DNA of 64,000 bases. Source: Gammaproteobacteria bacterium (GTDB lineage: Bacteria > Pseudomonadota > Gammaproteobacteria > GRL18). The position numbers were made by a program, and so were the translations under genes. The notes beneath the pieces were generated by a model that saw only the letters and a list, made by a program, of their open reading frames with translations, did not search any database and was not told the origin of the DNA. Below are positions 9,137 to 17,746 of this stretch, piece after piece. The stretch lies in assembly GCA_027012135.1 (NCBI GenBank), contig JALUZF010000153.1, forward strand, positions 1 through 64,000, in the 5' to 3' direction. Every line of letters starts with the position of its first letter. The first letter of the stretch is position 1.

Positions 9137-9841
9137 ATGCACAAGATTCAGATTAAACAGGCCTGGACAGAGGTAGAACGTTGTCAACACTGTGCCATTC
9201 GTCATTTGGTATTATTTTCAGATTTACAACGTAAAGATTTTGAGCTGATTCATAAGCCAATTGATGAGATTGAATATAAACTGGGCGATGTTATCTATAA
9301 ACAAAACGAAACCATGCAATTTGTTTATACCATTCGTTCAGGGCTGGTAAAACTGGTACAGAGTTTACCCGGAGGTCGGCCTAGAATTGTGCGTATCCTG
9401 GGGCAGGGTGACTTGCTTGGAATTGAAAGCCTAAATAATCAACAGACTAAACATATGGCTATTAGTCTTGATAAGGTCGACCTTTGCCGTATTCCTCACT
9501 CTGTCATCACCTCATTACAATATAATAGTCCCAGATTACATAAATCATTAATCGTGCGCTGGCAAAAAACGCTGGCTATGGCGGATTTTTGGATAACACA
9601 AATATCAAGCGGAAAAATAAAATGCCGGGTAGCACGTTTATTATTGTTACTGGATAAAAAGTCTGAGGGTGAAAATTTTTTAATGCCTACACGTGAAGAC
9701 ATTGGTTTAATGTTGGGCATTACCACTGAAAGTGTCAGTAAAACGACAGCAGAATTTAAGCGCCAACAATGGCTAATGATATCAAAAGACAATCGTGCGA
9801 CGCTTGATGTTAAAGCACTGGAACAATTGTGCAGTGACTGA
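9137..9841 (+). CDS. Crp/Fnr-family transcription regulator
   Basis: The product has an N-terminal cyclic-nucleotide-binding-like beta barrel and a C-terminal winged helix with recognition helix TTESVSKTTAEF. The E-x-x-S-K pattern is the FNR-type reader of TTGAT half sites. Near the N-terminus are Cys16 and Cys19, with another Cys at 117. True FNR needs a further Cys close to the N-terminal pair, and here that region has none, so a 4Fe-4S cluster with four Cys ligands is not supported. It could be redox-, haem- or sulfur-responsive instead. AGGGAAAG precedes the ATG. A perfect FNR-type box lies 0.9 kb downstream. Confidence 0.88.
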   Translation: MHKIQIKQAWTEVERCQHCAIRHLVLFSDLQRKDFELIHKPIDEIEYKLGDVIYKQNETMQFVYTIRSGLVKLVQSLPGGRPRIVRILGQGDLLGIESLNNQQTKHMAISLDKVDLCRIPHSVITSLQYNSPRLHKSLIVRWQKTLAMADFWITQISSGKIKCRVARLLLLLDKKSEGENFLMPTREDIGLMLGITTESVSKTTAEFKRQQWLMISKDNRATLDVKALEQLCSD

Positions 9842-9963
9842 CAATGGCTGACTACGAATAATCTCTATTCTTATCATGCATTATTAATTTGACAATTTAT
9901 GGCCCTTTAAGAAAGATAATTCTGCTGGGAGCACGGGCTGTTTGCCCACGTCAATCAGTACTA

Positions 9964-10656
9964 TTATGGATTAGACAGCCCACATTCCATATTTCCTGGA
10001 ACCGCTTTTTCAATCATTTTAGGTTTTGGTAAGTCCATATTTTCCATAATTTTAATATATTCTTCCCGCGTTTTATCATTACCCAGGCGGGGGTTATATT
10101 TTTTCTCTTCCCCAATAGTTGACATGGTTCGACCTTCATAATCATGTCCGGGATAAATTACTGTAGAATCAGGTAAAGTGAATAATTTTCGGGTAATGGA
10201 ATCATAGGCTTGACCGGCATTGCCCGATTGAAAGTCAGTACGGCCACTGCCGCGGATCAGTAGGGTATCACCCGTAAACACTATGCCATTAATTAAATAA
10301 CTGATATCAGTGTTGGTATGCCCCGGAGTGTAAAGAACTTTAATCTTTTCACTTCCCAACATAATAGTATCTTCATCGTCAAGGAGTTGATCAGCACACT
10401 GACTGCCACTGTTTTTATGAACCATAACCCTGGCATTAAAACGTTTTCTTAACTCACCTGCTCCGGTAATATGATCGGCATGGATATGAGTTTCCAGTAA
10501 ATAACGCAGATTAAGATTAAGTTCACGAATTATCTGGGTGTCTCTGTCAACCTGCTCTTTAACTGAATCTATTAGTGCTGCTTCGCCTGTTTTAGCATCC
10601 CATAGCAAGTAGGAATAGGTGCTGCTTTGTGGATCAAAAAACTGTCTGATTTGCAT
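9964..10656 (-). CDS. Persulfide dioxygenase-like metallo-beta-lactamase-fold protein (ETHE1 type)
   Basis: ETHE1-type enzymes oxidise glutathione persulfide to sulfite and glutathione using one non-haem iron. The 230-residue protein shows THIHADHITG (His57, His59, Asp61, His62), TPGHT with His113, TGDTLLIRGSGRTDF with Asp130, and YPGHDYEGRT. The GSGRTDFQ stretch is typical of the persulfide dioxygenase branch rather than glyoxalase II. The gene is convergent with the Fnr-family gene and divergent from zwf. The context of rhodaneses and sulfur transport elsewhere in the window supports a sulfur role. Confidence 0.88.
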   Translation of the reverse strand: MQIRQFFDPQSSTYSYLLWDAKTGEAALIDSVKEQVDRDTQIIRELNLNLRYLLETHIHADHITGAGELRKRFNARVMVHKNSGSQCADQLLDDEDTIMLGSEKIKVLYTPGHTNTDISYLINGIVFTGDTLLIRGSGRTDFQSGNAGQAYDSITRKLFTLPDSTVIYPGHDYEGRTMSTIGEEKKYNPRLGNDKTREEYIKIMENMDLPKPKMIEKAVPGNMECGLSNP

Positions 10657-10692
10657 GATGTTTCTCCCAAATATTTATTATTCATAATAATA

Positions 10693-10706
10693 TTGATATA
10701 TATCAA
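10693..10706. promoter_or_regulatory. Perfect FNR/DNR-type operator between sdo-like gene and zwf
   Basis: TTGATATATATCAA is a perfect palindrome matching the FNR consensus TTGAT-N4-ATCAA. Its centre lies about 41-43 bases before a start point predicted from a TATGAT -10 at 10731-10736, the class II activator position for rightward (zwf) transcription. On the other side it covers the expected -35 area of the persulfide dioxygenase promoter, 37 bases from that ATG. The Fnr-family protein encoded at 9137-9841 is the obvious candidate binder. Confidence 0.7.
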
Positions 10707-10811
10707 TAAATGTAATAAACATCACAAATATATGATATCCTTTTTTCCTTCGTGTTGTAAATTGGCATCAAACATGAGTAATTTTCACAAACCAAACTAC
10801 CAGGACGCTAA

Positions 10812-12335
10812 ATGAGACCTTTATCTTCATCATCTTCAATTGCATCTCCAACTGTTGTTGTTATTTTTGGGGCTGCAGGAGATCTAACCAAACGAAAGCT
10901 TATACCAGCGCTATTCAATCTTGAACTACAGAATCTACTGCCTGAGCAAATTGCCATGGTAGGTTTCGACCGAGTAGCAATGGACAGCAAGGGCTACCGA
11001 CAGTCCCTGGAAAGTGATATTTCATCGTTTGTAGGTAATGGTTTTAAACAGCAGCTATGGGACGAAAATGTTGAAAAAATTTATTATATGCCAGGGGATT
11101 TTCGTGATCCTGATAGTTACCAGCAGCTGAAAACCCTGTTGAAACAGGTTGATAATGAACAGGGCACACCGGGTAATTATCTGTTTTATCTGGCTACTCC
11201 ACCTAGTTTTTTCGGTATTATTGCAAGTGAACTGGCCAGGGCCGGACTAAACCAAGAAGCGGAAGGACAATGGCGGCGAATTATTATTGAAAAGCCCTTT
11301 GGCAATGATCTGGAATCTGCTATTGAATTAAATACCCGTTTACATAAAAGCTTTCAGGAGCATCAGATTTATCGAATTGATCATTATCTGGGTAAAGAAA
11401 CCGTTCAGAACATGATGGCCTATCGTTTTGGTAACGGAACTGTAGAGCCGATATGGAATCATCGCTATGTTGATCATGTTCAGATAACGGTAGCAGAATC
11501 TATCGGTATTGAAGACCGTGCCAGTTATTATGAAGAAGCTGGAGCATTAAGGGATATGATTGCAAATCATCTCCTTGCGGTACTGTCTATAGTGGCAATG
11601 GAGCCACCCAATTCCTTTGACGCTGACGCCATTCGGGATGAACAGACAAAAGTATTAAAAGCCATAGAACCTTTTACCCCCCAGAGAGTTTTAACTGATA
11701 CTGTTCGTGGTCAATACGGTGAAGCTGTTTCTGATAATGGTCAGCATCTACATGCTTATCGAGATGAACCGGGGGTCGCCAGTGATTCAACCACTGAAAC
11801 TTATGTTGCACTCAGATTAAAAATTAATTCCTGGCGCTGGGCGGGCGTACCCTTTTATCTGCGTACCGGTAAACGTATGCATAAACGTTATTCTGAAGTG
11901 GTTATACAGTATAAACACGCGCCTAATATGATGTTTAGAGGTGCACTTGAGCGGCATAAAAATATTGAACCCGATCGACTGGTTTTACGCATACAGCCTA
12001 ATGAAGGAATAAGTATGCAATTTAATGCCAAGGTGCCTGGTACGGAATTTAAAATGTCTCAGGTATTAATGGATTTTGATTATGATGATTATTTTGAAGA
12101 ATCCAATACTGCCAGCGGTTATGAAACACTGATTTATGATTGTCTTTGTGGTGATGCTACCTTGTTTAAACGTGCTGATAATATTGAAGTATGCTGGGAG
12201 TTTTTACAACCGATTCTGGATGTCTGGAAATCTTTACCTCCCCGTGATTTCCCAAATTATCAGGCCGGCAGCTATGGACCGGAAGAGGCTGATGAATTAT
12301 TAGCCAGAGATGGCTTTCAATGGAAAAACCAATGA
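10812..12335 (+). CDS. zwf: Glucose-6-phosphate 1-dehydrogenase
   Basis: It oxidises glucose 6-phosphate to 6-phosphogluconolactone with NADP or NAD. The dinucleotide-binding loop is FGAAGDLTKRKL near the N-terminus, the substrate motif is RIDHYLGKE near residue 192, and the 507-residue length fits the family. Other pentose phosphate or Entner-Doudoroff genes are absent nearby, so it stands alone. An FNR-type box lies upstream. A perfect 18-base palindrome starts in the stop codon and may act as a terminator. Confidence 0.95.
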   Translation: MRPLSSSSSIASPTVVVIFGAAGDLTKRKLIPALFNLELQNLLPEQIAMVGFDRVAMDSKGYRQSLESDISSFVGNGFKQQLWDENVEKIYYMPGDFRDPDSYQQLKTLLKQVDNEQGTPGNYLFYLATPPSFFGIIASELARAGLNQEAEGQWRRIIIEKPFGNDLESAIELNTRLHKSFQEHQIYRIDHYLGKETVQNMMAYRFGNGTVEPIWNHRYVDHVQITVAESIGIEDRASYYEEAGALRDMIANHLLAVLSIVAMEPPNSFDADAIRDEQTKVLKAIEPFTPQRVLTDTVRGQYGEAVSDNGQHLHAYRDEPGVASDSTTETYVALRLKINSWRWAGVPFYLRTGKRMHKRYSEVVIQYKHAPNMMFRGALERHKNIEPDRLVLRIQPNEGISMQFNAKVPGTEFKMSQVLMDFDYDDYFEESNTASGYETLIYDCLCGDATLFKRADNIEVCWEFLQPILDVWKSLPPRDFPNYQAGSYGPEEADELLARDGFQWKNQ

Positions 12336-12358
12336 CATCAAATATTTGATGTTATTTT
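12335..12358 (+). terminator. Palindrome at the zwf stop, weak terminator candidate
   Basis: ACATCAAATATTTGATGT at 12335-12352 is a perfect palindrome starting at the last base of the zwf stop and followed by TATTTT. It is AT-rich, so terminator strength is uncertain, and it could also be a protein-binding site. Confidence 0.4.
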
Positions 12359-12425
12359 AGGTCTTAAACTGGGCCGGATCATACTTTGGTTAAAATATGT
12401 TCAATTTGAAATTTATAACCTCTGA

Positions 12426-12486
12426 GTATCGATTGACCGTGCTTCTTGATAAAGTTTCGGCAGCAGGGAGTACGGTCAATAGATAC
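12426..12486. repeat. 15-bp imperfect inverted repeat with 31-base loop
   Basis: GTATCGATTGACCGT at 12426-12440 is the reverse complement, with one mismatch, of ACGGTCAATAGATAC at 12472-12486. No poly-T follows, so a simple terminator is unlikely. It could be a structured RNA, a regulator site or the end of a decayed small element. Confidence 0.55.
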
Positions 12487-12497
12487 TGTATTTGCGT

Positions 12498-12516
12498 CTA
12501 AATGAGAATCATTAAA
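12498..12516. promoter_or_regulatory. Fur-box-like site
   Basis: The core AATGAGAATCATT at 12501-12513 matches the centre of the Fur consensus (AATGATAATCATT) at 12 of 13 positions. It is about 240 bases before the RND adaptor start, so either a long leader or an unrecognised small transcript lies in between. Confidence 0.4.
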
Positions 12517-12689
12517 AGTATGCTCCCACCCTGAGGTCTTGAAGCTTTAGGTAGTAAAATATTCTCAAGACTAAAATCTAAACGTTAGTTTATCTAATTG
12601 ACCTTCTAACTCTAATCCTGATGAAAAACAGTCAATGTGATTCTAGTTACATTGATTAACAGATAATACATAAATGTTATTTTTAAACT

Positions 12690-12709
12690 ATATCTATTTA
12701 TATAGATAT
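12690..12709. promoter_or_regulatory. Dyad operator candidate upstream of the RND operon
   Basis: ATATCTAT and ATAGATAT form a perfect 8-base dyad with a 4-base spacer, 40 bases before the adaptor start codon. This is a usual place for a repressor site overlapping a promoter, but no local regulator gene can be tied to it. Confidence 0.35.
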
Positions 12710-12749
12710 GCTATCTTTTAATTAATTAACTCCATTTTTAGAGAACGGT

Positions 12750-13916
12750 ATGTCTAAATCCTATCATCGTCTGACCACCATTATTATTGTTTTGCTAATC
12801 ATTGGTCTTGCTGCCGGAGCCATTATTTTACGCAAACATCGTACCAGTCAGGTTGCCTCGCTTCCCAATATAGAGCCGGTGCCATGGGCTTTACATACCA
12901 TTACCATAAATAAGGGCCGCCTGTCTCAGGAATTTTTAGCTCTGGCTACTTTAAACGGCAGCACTGAAATTACTATCAGCAGCCAGATTTCCGGTGAAAT
13001 TTTACAAATGGGTCCCAGAGAGGGGATAAAGGTTAAAAAAGGGGACTTGCTGGCTAAAATTTCAGTGAGTGAATTAATAGAACAGCGGGCCGGTCTTGAA
13101 GCCCAGTTACAGGCGGCAGAAGCTGAATTATCACGCAGTAAAGATGAATTTAACCGTCAAAAAAGACTTATTAAAAAACACCTGACTTCCCAGGAATTAT
13201 ATGATGCGAAAAAAACAGCGGCCCTGGCCGCACAAAAGCAGGTTAATAATTTACAGCGTAAGATTGCGGCATTTAATGTTCGTATTGGCTATGGTAGCGT
13301 TTATGCGCCTGCTGATGCACTGGTCGCTGCGCGTTTGACAGAACCAGGTGATATTGCCATGCCTGGAAAGGCCTTATACAAACTCACTATTGATACCACT
13401 TCAAGGCTACAGGTTAAGTTACCACAACAGGTACTCGAACAGGTACATCCGGGTACTGATGTTATTCTTACACACGGCAGCTTACAACAGGTCGTCCATT
13501 TATCCAGAATTTTCCCGGCACTGGATGTTCATGCGTTAGGTACGGCAGAGGCCGATTTAAACAGTATGCCTTTTGGTTTACCCAGTGGTGCCAGGATCCC
13601 GGCTCATGTTATTTTAAATTCAGTTGAAAATGCTCTGATTATTCCACATCGAGCTATTGTTGAAAGTGGCGAATCATATGGAATGACCAAAAAAGGCTTT
13701 GTTTTTAAAGTTATTACTAAAAATCAGCACAAACAGCTTAAACGTGTTGTAGTTAATATTCTTTTAAATACTCATAAAGCTCTGGCAATCAGCAGCAATG
13801 AACTGCATAAAGGCGATCAGCTGGTTGCAGCCCATGAAAGTGTACTGATACAGCTTAAAAATAATGATCCCGTGGTAACTGACTCATCAATCGCTCATCC
13901 AGGAAACAGCCAATGA
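12750..13916 (+). CDS. RND efflux periplasmic adaptor (membrane fusion protein)
   Basis: The adaptor links an inner-membrane RND pump to an outer-membrane channel. An N-terminal membrane anchor (about residues 10-27) is followed by a barrel-sandwich/lipoyl domain (SSQISGEILQMGPREG near residue 78), a coiled-coil hairpin rich in Glu, Ala and Gln (about 110-170) and beta-barrel domains. The 388-residue length is usual. The stop overlaps the pump start by four bases. No outer-membrane factor follows, so a TolC-like partner must be elsewhere. Confidence 0.88.
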   Translation: MSKSYHRLTTIIIVLLIIGLAAGAIILRKHRTSQVASLPNIEPVPWALHTITINKGRLSQEFLALATLNGSTEITISSQISGEILQMGPREGIKVKKGDLLAKISVSELIEQRAGLEAQLQAAEAELSRSKDEFNRQKRLIKKHLTSQELYDAKKTAALAAQKQVNNLQRKIAAFNVRIGYGSVYAPADALVAARLTEPGDIAMPGKALYKLTIDTTSRLQVKLPQQVLEQVHPGTDVILTHGSLQQVVHLSRIFPALDVHALGTAEADLNSMPFGLPSGARIPAHVILNSVENALIIPHRAIVESGESYGMTKKGFVFKVITKNQHKQLKRVVVNILLNTHKALAISSNELHKGDQLVAAHESVLIQLKNNDPVVTDSSIAHPGNSQ

Positions 13917-16900
13917 GCTTTGCAGAACGCTTATTAAAACAACCCCATGCGATTCTTGCAGGCACTATTATCGCTTTGATTCTTGGCTGGCTGGGATTTA
14001 TTAATATACCGACCAACCTGTTTCCAAATACTAACCGACCCACTATCTCAGTGGTTGTGCAGTGGCCTGGTGCTACTACAGAAGACGTTGCCAATGAAGT
14101 GACTCACGCCCTGGAAGTGCGCTTATCTGCCATAGACGGTGTACGCAAAGTGACCTCAACTTCTCGAGATGAGGTTGCAGCCGTTCAGGTAGAATTTGAA
14201 TACGATAACGAAATAAATCTGGCCGCTAATGCAGTCAGTACCGAACTATCCCGAGTCAGGGGACTTTTGCCTGAAAGTATTCATGAACCACTGATTTTTA
14301 AAATTACGGATGCCGCACGTCCGGTCATGACTCTGGCTGTAACTGCCCGACAGGGTAGTGGCCTGGATCTGGCCCAGGTCAGGCGTATTGCAGAATATGA
14401 CCTGCGTGATACCCTGTTAAACCTGCCCGGTGTTGCCGAAGCAGAAGTGTTTGGTGGCCCGATACGTCAGGTCAGTATTGATCTGGACAGGGACAGGTTG
14501 CTGGCTCATCAGCTGGACATTGCCCAGGTGGCTGCCGCACTGGCTCGTTCTAATATCTCTCAACCTGCCGGGCTTGTCTACCGTGACGGAGAACGTTTAC
14601 GTCTCACGGCGCAAACTCTGGCTAAGGGGCCTGAAGACCTGGCTGCCATATTGATCCCTCTGGAAGGTGGGCATCATGTCAGAGTAGGGGATTTAGGGGA
14701 AGTACACTGGGGAGCATCGGATCCCTCATCTTTATATCATGGTAACGGCAGCAATGCTGTGGCCATTGCATTATTACGTTCAGAAAAAGGCTTTGCACAA
14801 CCAGTAATTGACTCTGTTAATCAACGTCTGGCAGATGTTCAGAAAAAGTTTCCTACCCTTAATATACAGGTTGCTGATACCCAGGGGCGTTTAATTGGGT
14901 TGACGGTCAGTAATATGCTCGATTCTTTACGGGATGCTATTATCATGACCGTTATTGTGATCCTGTTATTTATTGGTAATACTCGGGCTGCCTCAGTAGT
15001 TGCTCTTTCACTCCCCATTTCCTATCTGTTGACTTTTGCCATCCTGTGGTGGATGGGTTTTGAATTTGATATGGTCACTTTATCCGCCATTATTATTGCC
15101 GTAGGATTACTGGCAGATGATGTCATTGTGGTTATTGAAAATATCGAGCGTCGCATGCGCGAGCTGGGTGAAAACCGCAGACAGGCGGCTATTCGTGGTC
15201 TTGATGAAATTATCCTGGCGGATACCAGTGGTACTATCAGTACTATTGTAGTACTGTTGCCTATCATGTTTATCGGTGGCTATGTACAAACCGTTTTAAG
15301 ACCCTTAACGGTGACTCTGTCCGTTGCTCTTATGGCTTCCCTGGTGGTTTCTGTTACCTTAATTCCCTTATTTGCCCCGTTAATATTAAAACCCGGTGCA
15401 AAAGATCCTCTGGCCTGGCTGTTAAATCCATTTACCTGTTATGTTATGGAGCCATTAAAAAAATTATATCTGTTCCTGGTTTCCTGGGGGTTAAATCACA
15501 GAGCTCTGGTATTGATTCTGTTTTTCTTTTTATTTGTTGTGTCTGCCAGCCAGATGAAATTACTGGGGCGTGAGATTATGCCCCTGATGGATACCGGTAT
15601 ATCAAGAATTACTTTTGAAGCCCAGTCCGATACCGATGATCAACAAATGCAAAAAATTATTGGACAGGTTGAAAAGGTGATACGAGATCAGATCCCTGCA
15701 CAATGGCTGATTTCAGATTCTGTTATTATAGGCTCTGAACCGGGTGTTAAGTCCTTTGGTGCACAGCGCTTGTTACAACAGGGTGAAATTACTCTGAATC
15801 TAGTGGACCGATTTCATCGTGATCGCAGTATTTTTGATATTAATGAATCCTTACGCCAGAATCTAAGGAAAATTCCCGGCCTGATCACGGCTAATGTTTC
15901 TGTCTACGGAGCAACCCCTTTATCTTCCATACGCGCTAATGTCGATGTAATGATTAAAGGCCCGGATCCTATGGTACTGGATAAACTGGCCGACCAGGTT
16001 GTAACACGATTAGCCTCTATCCCTGGTTTAACCGGCGTTGAACGTAGCTGGCAGGGACATTCCACCCGCCTGGAATTAAACGTTGATCCGTCTCTGGCAC
16101 GTCTCAATGGCCTGTCTGCTTCTACTATAGCTGAACAGGTAGCACAGGCGGTAGGAGGGACTTCAGGGGGCCGTTTAAGGGTAATGGGAGAGAACCCCAT
16201 TCCTGTCTGGGTACGACTGAAAAATGGTCAAAGAAATACAGCCATCGATTTACAGGCTATTAATATTCGAACCAATGACGGCAGCTTTATTCCGCTTGCT
16301 TCTGTCGCCAGCCCACGTATTGTCGTTACCCCCACTGCTGAAACCCATCAATACCTTGAACCCACGATTGATATACTGGCCTGGCGCAGAGATATTGCTA
16401 TTACGACCTTGCATGATGGAGTCGCCAAAGCACTGACTGATTTGAATTTACCCCGTGAATATAGTATTTCCTATGAAGGTGAATACAAACAATTATCCGA
16501 AACATTTTCCCGACTGGCAAAATCCTTTTTATTGGGTCTGGTTATGCTCTACCTTATGCTTAGCGTGACCTTTCGTTCGTTTCTTGACCCGCTTGCTATT
16601 ATGGGCAGTTTACCCCTGGCCGTTATCGGTGCTGCATGGGGGTTATTATTAGGCGATAAGTTTGGTTCCATGCCATCCTTTATGGGGATGATATTATTAA
16701 TGGGTATTGTTGTTAATAATGGCATTTTATTAATAGATTTTGCAAAAGTGGCCATGAGCAAGGGCAAGAATATCAATCAGGCCTTACTGGATGCAGTAGA
16801 AAAAAGAACCCGTCCTATTCTAATGACGGCATTGTCTTCTGCCATAGGCATGATCCCCATAGCCCTGGAATGGGCAGTAGGTATAGAACGTTTATCACCA

Positions 16901-17023
16901 CTGGCATTGGTAGCCATTGGTGGATTAATGGCTGGTACATTCCTGACGTTACTGGCAGTTCCTGTCTTTTTTTCATTACTGGTTTCCTTACGCCTGAAAG
17001 TCATTAAATCTGCTGAGAGATAA
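13913..17023 (+). CDS. RND-family efflux permease (HAE1-like)
   Basis: The 1036-residue inner-membrane proton antiporter exports hydrophobic or amphiphilic compounds as a trimer. It shows the duplicated architecture: a helix, a large periplasmic loop starting at PTISVVVQWPGATTEDVANE, then a helix block, repeated. The proton-relay pair is visible in GLLADDVIVVIENI (two adjacent Asp near residue 402-403), which fits drug or hydrophobe pumps rather than heavy-metal pumps. It overlaps the adaptor gene and is followed five bases later by the HD-GYP gene. Confidence 0.92.
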   Translation: MSFAERLLKQPHAILAGTIIALILGWLGFINIPTNLFPNTNRPTISVVVQWPGATTEDVANEVTHALEVRLSAIDGVRKVTSTSRDEVAAVQVEFEYDNEINLAANAVSTELSRVRGLLPESIHEPLIFKITDAARPVMTLAVTARQGSGLDLAQVRRIAEYDLRDTLLNLPGVAEAEVFGGPIRQVSIDLDRDRLLAHQLDIAQVAAALARSNISQPAGLVYRDGERLRLTAQTLAKGPEDLAAILIPLEGGHHVRVGDLGEVHWGASDPSSLYHGNGSNAVAIALLRSEKGFAQPVIDSVNQRLADVQKKFPTLNIQVADTQGRLIGLTVSNMLDSLRDAIIMTVIVILLFIGNTRAASVVALSLPISYLLTFAILWWMGFEFDMVTLSAIIIAVGLLADDVIVVIENIERRMRELGENRRQAAIRGLDEIILADTSGTISTIVVLLPIMFIGGYVQTVLRPLTVTLSVALMASLVVSVTLIPLFAPLILKPGAKDPLAWLLNPFTCYVMEPLKKLYLFLVSWGLNHRALVLILFFFLFVVSASQMKLLGREIMPLMDTGISRITFEAQSDTDDQQMQKIIGQVEKVIRDQIPAQWLISDSVIIGSEPGVKSFGAQRLLQQGEITLNLVDRFHRDRSIFDINESLRQNLRKIPGLITANVSVYGATPLSSIRANVDVMIKGPDPMVLDKLADQVVTRLASIPGLTGVERSWQGHSTRLELNVDPSLARLNGLSASTIAEQVAQAVGGTSGGRLRVMGENPIPVWVRLKNGQRNTAIDLQAINIRTNDGSFIPLASVASPRIVVTPTAETHQYLEPTIDILAWRRDIAITTLHDGVAKALTDLNLPREYSISYEGEYKQLSETFSRLAKSFLLGLVMLYLMLSVTFRSFLDPLAIMGSLPLAVIGAAWGLLLGDKFGSMPSFMGMILLMGIVVNNGILLIDFAKVAMSKGKNINQALLDAVEKRTRPILMTALSSAIGMIPIALEWAVGIERLSPLALVAIGGLMAGTFLTLLAVPVFFSLLVSLRLKVIKSAER

Positions 17024-17028
17024 TATTT

Positions 17029-17673
17029 ATGGATCTTGAAGATAATATAAAAATCGCTCAATTGCTGGGAAATATATCAGCCTTAAGAGATCATAAAACC
17101 AATGAGCACAATATCCGTGTAGCCTATCTTTCAAGTTTACTAGGTAAGAAATTTGATCTGGATAAACAGGCCATGCAGGGTTTAATGAAAGGGGCTTTTC
17201 TACATGATATTGGAAAGATTGGTATCCCTGATAAGGTATTACTAAAAGATGACAGCCTAAACAACCAGGAATGGGCAATAATGAAACAACATCCCGTCAT
17301 GGGCGTTGAACTCATAAAGGATATTGAGTGGTTCCATGATGCTGTACCTGTTATTTTACATCATCATGAGAAGTTTGACGGTTCAGGTTATCCGGGCGGA
17401 TTAAAAAAAGATGAGATCCCATTTAATGCACGCATATTTGCCATTATTGATGTTTTTGATGCCCTTGTGGCAGAACGGCCATATAAAAAATCATTTTCCT
17501 TAAAAAAATCATTAACTATTATCGAACAAAGCATAGACAGTCATTTTGATCCTGACATTGTTAAACAGTTTATGCTCTGTGCAGACAAATTTTATAAGGT
17601 AATTTCTAATTGTTCGAAAAAAGATCTAAAAAAGAAACTCATTAAACGAAGAGGGCGTGTTTTCGGTTTGTAA
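17029..17673 (+). CDS. HD-GYP domain protein, probable cyclic-di-GMP phosphodiesterase
   Basis: HD-GYP enzymes hydrolyse cyclic di-GMP. The metal site is complete: HDIGKIGIPD (His59, Asp60), later KQHPVMG, HHH at 111-113 and the signature DGSGYPGG at 117-124. At 214 residues it is little more than the catalytic domain, with no receiver or sensor, so activity is set by expression or partner proteins. It starts five bases after the RND pump stop and is probably co-transcribed, an unusual pairing of efflux with second-messenger turnover. Confidence 0.9.
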   Translation: MDLEDNIKIAQLLGNISALRDHKTNEHNIRVAYLSSLLGKKFDLDKQAMQGLMKGAFLHDIGKIGIPDKVLLKDDSLNNQEWAIMKQHPVMGVELIKDIEWFHDAVPVILHHHEKFDGSGYPGGLKKDEIPFNARIFAIIDVFDALVAERPYKKSFSLKKSLTIIEQSIDSHFDPDIVKQFMLCADKFYKVISNCSKKDLKKKLIKRRGRVFGL

Positions 17674-17746
17674 ATATTTTTCTTTACCCAGGTCTTTTTA
17701 TTTAAGAAAAGGGGCAACCGAAATAATTGTATAAGCAAAGGTTATT

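Larger units (their letters stand above)
12336..12749. other. Hairpin-rich non-coding region before the RND operon
   Basis: No reliable gene is seen in these 414 bases. They contain several dyads: 15-base arms with one mismatch at 12426-12440 and 12472-12486; GTCTTGA/TCAAGAC at 12536-12542 and 12565-12571; TCAATGT/ACATTGA at 12632-12638 and 12649-12655; and ATATCTAT/ATAGATAT at 12690-12697 and 12702-12709. A Fur-like core lies at 12501-12513. The last two dyads are 40-120 bases before the RND start and are operator candidates. Confidence 0.55.

Noticed and set aside
12335-12352. Reading the palindrome after zwf as a second FNR box
   Set aside because: The half sites are in reversed order (ATCAA then TTGAT), so it does not match the TTGAT-N4-ATCAA consensus.
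12397-12501. A 34-codon frame overlapping the 12426-12486 inverted repeat
   Set aside because: It has no ribosome site, its codons follow the repeat arms, and it ends at the Fur-like site; chance is the simplest explanation.
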